IMG/VR virus record: IMGVR_UViG_3300028168_000239
Location: 1-31,288 of that record
Reading direction: 5' to 3' (one strand)
Source: a virus
Length of the DNA: 31,288 bases
Under the pieces are notes generated by a model. That model made no database searches. It was not told where the DNA came from and was given only the letters and a program-made list of their open reading frames with translations. Shown one piece after another: positions 9,029-14,876 of this stretch. Position 1 is the stretch's first letter, and each line of letters opens with the position of its first letter. The position numbers and the translations under genes are program-made.

Positions 9029-9420
9029 TAAATATCACCTTTTTCAATAATCCTTTTTATATCTTCTAACATTTTAGGCGTTAGTAAATCATAAGCTGGC
9101 CGCATAAATGGTCTGGGTCCTACATATTTACCACTGCGATGTGTAAAACCAAATTCAAGTAAGTGTGTCAGTTTTCCTTTTTTATTAGAAAAAATAATAA
9201 TTATCTTATTGATTCCGCTACCTTGAGGTTCTGCAATAAAAGAATCAGCAAATGGTTTTGAACCACCACTTCTTGGCGCGTGAGTTCTAATGTACTTCAC
9301 AATTTCCTGTGCTGTTTCATCAAGTCGTTTTTCGAGTTTCACAATAATTTCTTGTGCATATTCATCTACCATACTAGATATAGCAGCCCCTAAATCATCA
9401 AGCGTAACCAATGACATCAC
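9028..9420 (-). CDS. HK97 gp10-family head-tail joining protein
   Basis: 130 aa. It matches the HK97 gp10-like family: an N-terminal helix (residues 10-43), the APRSGG segment about residue 48, a strand/turn with ThrHisLeuLeuGluPheGly (LTHLLEFGFTHR) and PRPFMRPAY near the C-terminus. The LLEFG...RPFMRPA pair is characteristic. Members join the capsid to the tail. Two starts are possible, GTG at 9420 and ATG at 9417; neither has a clear ribosome site, and both overlap the upstream gene, suggesting translational coupling. Confidence 0.85.
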   Translation of the reverse strand: MMSLVTLDDLGAAISSMVDEYAQEIIVKLEKRLDETAQEIVKYIRTHAPRSGGSKPFADSFIAEPQGSGINKIIIIFSNKKGKLTHLLEFGFTHRSGKYVGPRPFMRPAYDLLTPKMLEDIKRIIEKGDI

Positions 9421-9733
9421 TCTTTCTGATTTTTGTTTTATTCAAGTAAAGTTCAATAAACTGTCCTATTTGATAGGTTCGTTCAATCTTGTATATCACA
9501 CCAGAAATATCTGCATATTTACTGTTGTCATATAAGAAACTTTGGATTTTGAGTGCAATATCAATCTTGATGTTTGATCGCTTGCTCTCATAATATTCGT
9601 TTGATGTAATGCTGAAATTGATACCTATCACTTCTTTCGAATGTTGGAGCTGATAAGTAGATGAACCGATAGAATTTTGAACCAAATCCATGGTTAGCAA
9701 TTTTAATCTGATGTTTGGTGAATTAGGATACAT
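9398..9733 (-). CDS. Head-tail adaptor / head closure protein
   Basis: 111 aa. A small beta-rich protein with the strand pattern of head closure proteins (SPP1 gp16/HK97-type): EVIGINFSITSNEYYESK, then KYADISGVIYKIERTYQ and a final IELYLNKTK strand. It stands second after the capsid gene, between the gp6-like connector and the gp10-like gene, the usual location. It overlaps both neighbours (11 and 23 nt). Confidence 0.75.
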   Translation of the reverse strand: MYPNSPNIRLKLLTMDLVQNSIGSSTYQLQHSKEVIGINFSITSNEYYESKRSNIKIDIALKIQSFLYDNSKYADISGVIYKIERTYQIGQFIELYLNKTKIRKSDVIGYA

Positions 9734-10019
9734 TTTCTATGACTCCCTTTGTTAATGCAATTTGACCGACCAACATATCAAATGTCTTTGGTAGTTCTTT
9801 TGCACTTCCATCATTTTTGAAGCCAAAAAATGTTTTCACATAAATAATAATCACCGTACTAACCATTGGATTCGAATCGTCATTTATATAAGAAGGATCA
9901 ATCCCACAACTCGTCAGATATGCTTTGCAGCTACTAATGTGAGTTGATAACTCATCGTCAGCATACGATTCTGATAGGGGGATGAGTAGTGCTTTTTTTA
10001 CAATGTCTAATATTGCCAT
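9723..10019 (-). CDS. Head-tail connector (gp6-like)
   Basis: 98 aa. An all-helical small protein beginning MAILDIVKKALLIP, with a DDELSTHISSCKAYLTSCGID helix pair and a buried helix near VSTVIIIYVKTFFG. This is the profile of the phage gp6-like connector that docks below the portal. It directly follows the major capsid gene by 40 nt and has an AAAGGA ribosome site. Synteny and fold pattern agree. Confidence 0.8.
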   Translation of the reverse strand: MAILDIVKKALLIPLSESYADDELSTHISSCKAYLTSCGIDPSYINDDSNPMVSTVIIIYVKTFFGFKNDGSAKELPKTFDMLVGQIALTKGVIENVS

Positions 10020-10059
10020 GAGATCAATCCTTTCTTATCCAATCAATAAGTTTTAGCTA

Positions 10060-11193
10060 TTAAGCTGCAGCTTTCTTTTTGATACGTAGGAATCCGTTAT
10101 AGCCCACTACGTTACCACCCGTAAATACGGATGCTTTGTAGCTGATGATTCCATCTTTAAATTTGTAATCTGTTGATTTACCAATTTCAACTGATGAGAA
10201 CACAGGCACTTCATAGTTCTTAAGTGCACCATAAGCAATAACATATTCACCAGCAACTGTATTGCTGTCAGAGACCGCTTTACAATGTGAGTTGATGATA
10301 TAAGGGATTCCATCGATTGTCTTGTTGACATAATCGATTGTATGAACTTTGCGACCTTCTTGTGTTTTAAGACCAGCAAATGCTCTTAAGTCATTCTTAT
10401 TTAAAATAAGAACTGCACCACCTTCGATTTCTTCATCTCCACCATAGGCAAAGACAATGTCATCAAGTGTTTGATCAGTGATTGCTTCAATTTCAAGTGC
10501 TGCTTTATCTGCAAGTGCAACGGCTGCATCACTAAAGATTCCAGTGAATGTATTGGTTGTTCCTGCACCACGTAAGATTTGTTCACTGATTTTCTTTTTG
10601 AGTGAAATATTGATATTACGTAATACTTCTGCTTGGTAAGGAATAGAAGGCAGTTTTTCTAACTCTTCAGTAATTTCTGTATAAGCAGTAATCTTCACTT
10701 TAGAAATCGTTAAATAGCCAAATGCAGGTTCAGTTTCACTATAAGGTTGTCCTTCAAGTGTCGTTCCAGCAATGCCATTACTTTTAACAAATGATTTCTT
10801 GTAAGTTTCTCCACCATTTAGGTTGATCACATTGACGCGATCCACAAGCGTTGATACTTGAGCAAATGGAATAGGTGCCAGTCCTGAAGCTGTGTGTTCG
10901 GTTAATAAAATCTCTTCACTTGATACTTGGATAACACGATTTTCACGTAAACTAGCCCCACGCTGTTCTAGTTTCTCTTTATCGATTTTATTTCTGTTAT
11001 CGATTACAATCGGTTTAATTTCTGTTTTGGTTGCGATTGCCATTTTCTTATCAATCACACTACGTTCTTCTTGAAGCTCAGTTGTTTCAGTTTCTAGTGT
11101 TTCAAGTTTGCTAATCTCTGTCTCGTTATCAACAAGACCTCTGATTTCAGTCAGTCTTGATTCGATTTCTTTTCTTCTCAATTCTAAATTCAT
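10060..11193 (-). CDS. HK97-family major capsid protein
   Basis: 377 aa. The first 65 residues form a charged coiled coil, as in the scaffolding delta domain that the protease removes. The HK97-fold body follows, with EGQPYSETEPAFGYLTISKVKI and the spine-helix region EITEELEKLPSIPYQAEV (about 150-195), and IINSHCKAVSDSN and FSSVEIGKSTDYKFKDG near the end. It assembles the icosahedral shell. The ribosome site GAGGAG lies 8-13 nt before the ATG. In the phage without the IS110 element, the protease gene would end about 55 nt upstream; that gap now also holds the insertion. Confidence 0.93.
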   Translation of the reverse strand: MNLELRRKEIESRLTEIRGLVDNETEISKLETLETETTELQEERSVIDKKMAIATKTEIKPIVIDNRNKIDKEKLEQRGASLRENRVIQVSSEEILLTEHTASGLAPIPFAQVSTLVDRVNVINLNGGETYKKSFVKSNGIAGTTLEGQPYSETEPAFGYLTISKVKITAYTEITEELEKLPSIPYQAEVLRNINISLKKKISEQILRGAGTTNTFTGIFSDAAVALADKAALEIEAITDQTLDDIVFAYGGDEEIEGGAVLILNKNDLRAFAGLKTQEGRKVHTIDYVNKTIDGIPYIINSHCKAVSDSNTVAGEYVIAYGALKNYEVPVFSSVEIGKSTDYKFKDGIISYKASVFTGGNVVGYNGFLRIKKKAAA

Positions 11194-11213
11194 CGTTATT
11201 CTCCTCGTATAAT

Positions 11214-11250
11214 ATGTAGTGTAGATTTGAGCTTTGAGAGCTCACTACAT
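11214..11250. repeat. Dyad upstream of the capsid gene, spanning the proposed IS left junction
   Basis: ATGTAGT (11214-11220) pairs with ACTACAT (11244-11250), and inside it GAGCT (11229-11233) pairs with AGCTC (11239-11243), leaving an 8-nt bulge and a 5-nt loop. It lies about 20 nt upstream of the capsid start on the minus strand. If the IS110 boundary is at 11245-11246, half of one arm belongs to the element and the dyad is fortuitous. If it is a true phage leader hairpin, the boundary must be further right. Confidence 0.5.
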
Positions 11251-11253
11251 AAT
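11248..11253 (+). promoter_or_regulatory. -10 half of the IS110 circle-junction promoter
   Basis: CATAAT, 5 of 6 bases to TATAAT, starts 2 nt inside the proposed left end. In a circular intermediate with core CT it would stand 16 nt after the TTGACA at 12845-12850, making a complete sigma-70 promoter facing the RNA and transposase. In the integrated form it has no matching -35. The pairing depends on the proposed ends. Confidence 0.45.
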
Positions 11254-11279
11254 TATTTTATAAGTTGAAGTCCTAGTGT

Positions 11280-11285
11280 TATAAT
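11280..11285 (+). promoter_or_regulatory. -10 box for the bridge RNA
   Basis: A perfect TATAAT lies 7 nt upstream of about 11292, where the first stem-loop of the candidate bridge RNA begins. The -35 position (17-nt spacing, TTTATA at 11257-11262) is a weak match, 4 of 6. It would drive the RNA in the integrated element. Confidence 0.5.
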
Positions 11286-11288
11286 TAA

Positions 11289-11484
11289 GCCAAGGTATAA
11301 CCGAGGAATGTGCTATTTCTCCTTGCGGCTTGTCCGCTATAAAAGCTTGCAAACCTGCTTGTTTGGCTTATCCGCTCACCGGTTGTTGTTCAATGGACAT
11401 GCACTCAACGTTGATCCAAGCTTGTCCAAATGTTCTTATGTGGCGAGGTTGCGGTTGTCTTCCAAGACTAGGACTTCTCTTATA
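11289..11484 (+). ncRNA. Candidate IS110 bridge RNA
   Basis: Structured non-coding RNA between a TATAAT box and the transposase start. Visible parts: a 5' stem-loop (11289-11329; GCCAAG pairs with CTT/GGC around GAGGAA/TTTCTC); a second hairpin with CAAAC (11350-11354) and GTTTG (11361-11365); then an internal loop closed by CCG/CTC (11372-11377) with GAG (11445-11447) and CGG (11452-11454), capped by TGGACATGC/GCTTGTCCA (11394-11402, 11420-11428). On its 5' side ACCGGTTGTT (11378-11387) matches the right end of the element (ACCGGTTGCT, 12856-12865). On its 3' side TTATGTGG (11436-11443) pairs with CTACATAA at the left end with one G-T wobble. These are the expected left and right donor guides. 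The target-binding loop should lie around 11339-11366 but its guides were not resolved. The 3' end is uncertain. Confidence 0.7.
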
Positions 11485-11511
11485 TCTTATTTTCTTGAAA
11501 GTGGTGATTTC

Positions 11512-12747
11512 ATGAATGATTTGTTACAGTATTTATTTGTTGGTATTGATGTTTCTAAGGAAAATAACCAAGTCTATGCTATGAACTTTTCCCAAGAAAA
11601 ACTAGCGTCTTTTTCAACTCCTAATCATCAGTCTGGAGCGAACTTATTAGAAGAGAAACTGCTTGATATTTTAGATAGACATCATCTATCTAAAATCATC
11701 ATTGCGATGGAATCAACCGGAATCTATTCCGCTCATATCGCAACCTATTTATCAGCTTCTAAATTTCTCTTTCCTTTTGAAGTGAAGGTATACGTTTTGA
11801 ATCCAAAAATATCTAGAAACTATCGCCATAGTTTTTCGGACATGGACAAAACGGATCCTAAAGATGCTTTTATTCTCGCTGACCTTGCTAGAGTGGGTCG
11901 TTGTGAGAAACTGACTCCGTTTAAAGGTCCTCAAAAAATTGCGCTTCAACGTCTTACAAGGCATCGTCATCACATTGCTGAACTGCTTGCCAAAGAGAAG
12001 GTTTATGCCCTAAACAACGTCTTTTTAAAGTTTTCTGAGTTTAAAGGAATCTTATCAAATGATTTCTCTAAAACGGCCGTCGAACTATTGCTTAATTTTA
12101 AATCTGTAGATGAAATTATCAATGTTCCTTTAGAGGAATTAGTTGAATTTGTTATGACTTCTTCCAAAAATCGCTTCGCTGATTCAAACCAAATTGCTCT
12201 CACATTGAAGGCTGCGGCCAGAAACTCTTATCGCTTGGATAAAATGGCTTATGAACCCATTAATCTTTCTTTGGCTGCCAGTTTCAACTGTATTTCTACT
12301 TATCAAACTGAACTCAAATCAATCGATTTGGCTATTCTAAAACAAGTCAAAGGACTCAATCAAAATCATTATCTTTCTTTGATTTCCATTCCTGGTATCG
12401 GTCCTGTTTATGCTTCTGGTATTCTTGCTGAAATTGGTCAAATCGATCAGTTCGATAGCGATGATGCGTTAGCTAAATATGCTGGTATTACTTGGCGTAA
12501 ATCTCAATCTGGTACCTTTGATGCTGAAGACACGAGAATGACCAAAACCGGTAATGTTTATTTGCGTTATTTTATTACCGAAGCTGCCAATTTGGCTCGC
12601 ATTCATAACCCTGTTTTTAAAGAGTTTTATCAAAAGAAATTTGATGAGGTTAAAACCCATCGACACAAACGTGCACTCGCCCTCACCGCCAGAAAACTTA
12701 TTCGTTTGATCTATGGATTGTTGAGTACAGATCGACTTTATAAGTAA
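11512..12747 (+). CDS. IS110-family transposase (DEDD recombinase)
   Basis: 411 aa from the ATG at 11512. The frame is open 68 codons further upstream, but that part overlaps the guide RNA and reads as Cys/Leu/Ser-rich noise, while the family N-terminus begins here. The RuvC-like domain holds the DEDD residues D13 (FVGIDVSKE), E67 (AMESTG), D115 and D118 (KTDPKDAF). A coiled-coil linker follows (about 140-200). The C-terminal Tnp domain has SIPGIGPVYASGILAEIG (292-309) and ITWRKSQSGTF (326-336) with the candidate catalytic serine S331 or S333. All key residues are present, so it is probably active. It uses the bridge RNA to join element ends and target. The ribosome site (GAAAGTGGTGA) is modest. 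Confidence 0.93.
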   Translation: MNDLLQYLFVGIDVSKENNQVYAMNFSQEKLASFSTPNHQSGANLLEEKLLDILDRHHLSKIIIAMESTGIYSAHIATYLSASKFLFPFEVKVYVLNPKISRNYRHSFSDMDKTDPKDAFILADLARVGRCEKLTPFKGPQKIALQRLTRHRHHIAELLAKEKVYALNNVFLKFSEFKGILSNDFSKTAVELLLNFKSVDEIINVPLEELVEFVMTSSKNRFADSNQIALTLKAAARNSYRLDKMAYEPINLSLAASFNCISTYQTELKSIDLAILKQVKGLNQNHYLSLISIPGIGPVYASGILAEIGQIDQFDSDDALAKYAGITWRKSQSGTFDAEDTRMTKTGNVYLRYFITEAANLARIHNPVFKEFYQKKFDEVKTHRHKRALALTARKLIRLIYGLLSTDRLYK

Positions 12748-12800
12748 TTAAATCACTTAGTCTTGTTTTACCGTTTTCTTTTTTTAGTATGCTTTGTTTT

Positions 12801-12820
12801 AGACCTTTTGGTCTTTTTTT
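12801..12820 (+). terminator. Rho-independent terminator of the transposase
   Basis: AGACC (12801-12805), loop TTTT, GGTCT (12810-12814), then a run of T to 12820, about 55 nt after the transposase stop and inside the element. On the opposite strand no U-run follows, so phage late transcripts moving left should pass. Confidence 0.75.
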
Positions 12821-12844
12821 TATGATTTTTTTATAATTTATCTC

Positions 12845-12863
12845 TTGACATCGTTACCGGTTG
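12845..12863 (+). promoter_or_regulatory. IS110 right end with outward -35 box and donor sequence
   Basis: A perfect TTGACA (12845-12850) is followed by 13 nt that end in ACCGGTTG, the sequence repeated in the RNA guide, and then the core CT. Placing a -35 at the right end so that circularisation completes a promoter is a known property of IS110 elements. In the present insertion the box points into the 3' end of the phage protease gene. Confidence 0.6.
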
Positions 12864-12867
12864 CTTT

Positions 12868-13461
12868 TTAAATTCGTGTTTTAATTTTAATACGTTTTTT
12901 GATAATAATTGATTTTTTCTCTTGCTCTTCTAACTCCATAGCCTTTAGTTCTAATTCCATAGATTCTAAAGAACGAGCATATATACTAGTTGCATCATAT
13001 GCCGGGGTATCCACAACCGACACATCATACAAGCGGTCTATCTTCGTAATAGTCCTTTTTGGTATTCTACCTTCACGATTCCACACTTGTTCATCAACCG
13101 TAAAAGCAAAACTCATTTTATCTAACAAACCACTTCTGACCATCTTGTAGATGTCTTGATTTGTATTGGTGTCTAGTAACTCAGCACGAACTTTTAAACC
13201 AATATTATCTACGGTTAGCGATAAGGATTGGTTCTTGGTTCTGGCAATAATTAAAAAGGAGTCCATATGATTGTATTTCATAGGAACATCCTTCATTTTA
13301 GTTTCTGATAGTGATCTTGAATCAATCTCTTCAATGAAACCATATTCTTCATCACCGATGAGAGTTTCGTTATTAAAGACTAGTGCATAACCTTCCAAGA
13401 TCATTTTGTCATCTTCCTCATGAAGGGTAACATCTGCGAGTCTAGTTTCCTTGATCATCAT
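12868..13461 (-). CDS. HK97-family prohead protease
   Basis: 197 aa. The fold and motifs of the HK97 prohead protease are clear: EGYALVFN (23-30), the catalytic H65 in YNHMDSFLIIAR, S117 in GLLDKMSFAF, and DVSVVDTPAYDATSIYAR (146-163). It cleaves the capsid delta domain and itself during maturation. The order portal, small protein, protease, capsid is conserved. Its start overlaps the preceding small gene by 20 nt. The stop is 2 nt from the IS110 core, so the C-terminus (KRIKIKTRI) appears intact. Confidence 0.92.
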   Translation of the reverse strand: MMIKETRLADVTLHEEDDKMILEGYALVFNNETLIGDEEYGFIEEIDSRSLSETKMKDVPMKYNHMDSFLIIARTKNQSLSLTVDNIGLKVRAELLDTNTNQDIYKMVRSGLLDKMSFAFTVDEQVWNREGRIPKRTITKIDRLYDVSVVDTPAYDATSIYARSLESMELELKAMELEEQEKKSIIIKKRIKIKTRI

Positions 13462-13666
13462 TTCTGACCTCTACTTTCTTAGGTTTTGGTGCTGTTTGTT
13501 TATCAGTCTTTTGATATTCATATTCAAGCTCTGAATCCTTATAGAACAAAGACTCTAACTTTTCCTTTTTACAATAATCATCAATGATGATTGTCTTTTG
13601 TTTTTGTGTTTCTAAGACGACCTTAAGTGCATCTTCTGATATCTTTCCATTAACTGTTATTTTCAT
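13442..13666 (-). CDS. Small protein between portal and protease
   Basis: 74 aa, with a predicted strand-helix N-terminus (MKITVNGKISEDALKVVLE) and a charged, Lys/Pro-rich C-terminus. It overlaps the portal gene by 17 nt and the protease gene by 20 nt, so it is certainly translated as part of the head operon. Small genes in this place occur in several Firmicutes siphophages; their function is not known to me. Nothing in the sequence suggests an enzyme. Confidence 0.65.
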   Translation of the reverse strand: MKITVNGKISEDALKVVLETQKQKTIIIDDYCKKEKLESLFYKDSELEYEYQKTDKQTAPKPKKVEVRNDDQGN

Positions 13667-14867
13667 CTTTAGGTTCCTCCGTTCCTACTTGATATTGATT
13701 TGCTTTATCGGCATCGACAAAGTTTAGTGATTGAAGTCGTTTGTTTCCGCCTTCAATTGGTTCTAATCCTAATAACGATCTTGATTCATTTAAGGACATG
13801 ATCCCTAAGCTCATCAGTTTTTCGATTGCAGTGACTTTCGTATTCCATGAAGCGTATTGCAACCTTTCACTATAAAAGATGATCTCTTCTCCACGTTCCA
13901 ATTGTTTATCGGTAAGCAACCCTATAGAAAAAGCCTCGCTAAGCTGAATAGCTAAAGGCTCAATGGTTGACTCGTAAAACGAGTTATATTCATCTTCTGT
14001 GTACTTGCTTGTAAATATAGGGACAGATACTCCAAAGTAATCGAGTATCTTTGACTGCAAGAATTCTAGTGTATCTTTATCAATCAATTTAGGATCTACA
14101 TCTAAGGGGATGTATTCACTCTTTAAATCAATAGGAATGATAGAACTTCCCTTCGTATGAACTGAGTCTGACAAAGCACTATCAAAAAGTTCTCTTTGTT
14201 TTTTCTTATCAGCTTCTGATAACATCCCATTCATCTTAACAATCCCTTTAATCTGCATGGATGACTTAATCGCATTATCAATACCTTGTAGCAAACTATC
14301 ATTAATTGAGATTGTTTTAAGAATGGCTTCAGGATCACCACTTGATCCATTACCACCAAAGATGTCGTTTTGTCCATAGTGCTTTCTTAAATGAATGATA
14401 TTCTCATAAGGTAAGATATAGGATTCTCCATTATCAAATAGCAGCTTAATGAAATAGGTATCAGTGCTATCAACAATCATTTCAACTGTAATCGGTCTTA
14501 ATGGATAGATGCCTTTGAGCTCACCTGAATCCTTATCGAACTTTGGATAAACAAATGCATTATCATTCAACAAGAGTAATGTGATTGTTTTATAGATAAA
14601 ATCATAAGGTGTCATTATCTCATTTGGCTTATACTTCAAAAGAAAAGACAGTCGACCTTTTTTCTCGGTCACTGTCTTATCGTTTTCGGTTTTAATAAAT
14701 CTTGGTTTGAGTTTCGCACATTGACTAGCGACTCGATCAATACAAATTTTTACAACATCACTTTTTGAAATGTTAGTTCCAAATGGTGTGTAAAAAGTGT
14801 TTAAATTACTTATTAACTGGAGTGCATCAAATGATCCAGTTTTGCTTTTTCTTTTAATGAGACCCAT
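13650..14867 (-). CDS. HK97-family portal protein
   Basis: 405 aa from the ATG at 14867. A GTG two codons upstream touches the AGGAGG ribosome site, whereas the ATG is spaced 5 nt from it. Family features: ISKSDVVKICIDRVASQCAKL near the N-terminus, PYDFIYKTITLLLLNDNAFVYP (about 81-102), and KILDYFGVSVPIFTSKYTEDEYNSFYE with TIEPLAIQLSEA (about 285-330), the wing and stem helices. The dodecameric portal is the DNA entry point of the head and binds TerL. The gene is 9 nt after terL and overlaps the next small gene. Confidence 0.92.
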   Translation of the reverse strand: MGLIKRKSKTGSFDALQLISNLNTFYTPFGTNISKSDVVKICIDRVASQCAKLKPRFIKTENDKTVTEKKGRLSFLLKYKPNEIMTPYDFIYKTITLLLLNDNAFVYPKFDKDSGELKGIYPLRPITVEMIVDSTDTYFIKLLFDNGESYILPYENIIHLRKHYGQNDIFGGNGSSGDPEAILKTISINDSLLQGIDNAIKSSMQIKGIVKMNGMLSEADKKKQRELFDSALSDSVHTKGSSIIPIDLKSEYIPLDVDPKLIDKDTLEFLQSKILDYFGVSVPIFTSKYTEDEYNSFYESTIEPLAIQLSEAFSIGLLTDKQLERGEEIIFYSERLQYASWNTKVTAIEKLMSLGIMSLNESRSLLGLEPIEGGNKRLQSLNFVDADKANQYQVGTEEPKDENNS

Positions 14868-14876
14868 GTGCACCTC

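Larger units (their letters stand above)
11259..11484. repeat. Inverted repeat enclosing the bridge RNA region
   Basis: The left arm (11259-11280) and the reverse complement of the right arm (11464-11484) agree at about 19 of 22 positions, including an unbroken GAAGTCCTAGT block and a TATAAG block. The arms lie just outside the guide loops. A transcript starting from the circle-junction promoter would contain both arms and could close them into one long helix; one starting at the internal TATAAT would lack the left arm. Confidence 0.6.
11245..12865 (+). mobile_element. IS110-family insertion sequence (IS110 group)
   Basis: An element of about 1.62 kb lies between the prohead protease and capsid genes, on the strand opposite to both. 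It has one transposase gene preceded by about 265 nt of structured non-coding DNA, the arrangement of the IS110 group (the IS1111 group carries its RNA after the gene). No terminal inverted repeats are seen, as expected. The ends are proposed from a shared core dinucleotide CT at 11245-11246 and 12864-12865, supported by RNA guide matches to both ends and by a -35 box near the right end. The right junction lies 2 nt beyond the protease stop codon, so no gene is broken. The element itself is certain; the left end could be off by up to about 30 nt. Confidence 0.85.

Noticed and set aside
11273-11274. Alternative left core CT of the IS110 element at 11273
   Set aside because: It would cut the long inverted repeat in two, give a 20-nt promoter spacing in the circle and leave only a 5-nt guide match; the CT at 11245 explains more. 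It is not excluded.
11308-11511. Upstream 68-codon extension of the IS110 transposase
   Set aside because: It overlaps the structured guide RNA and its composition is unlike the family N-terminus, which begins at the ATG at 11512.
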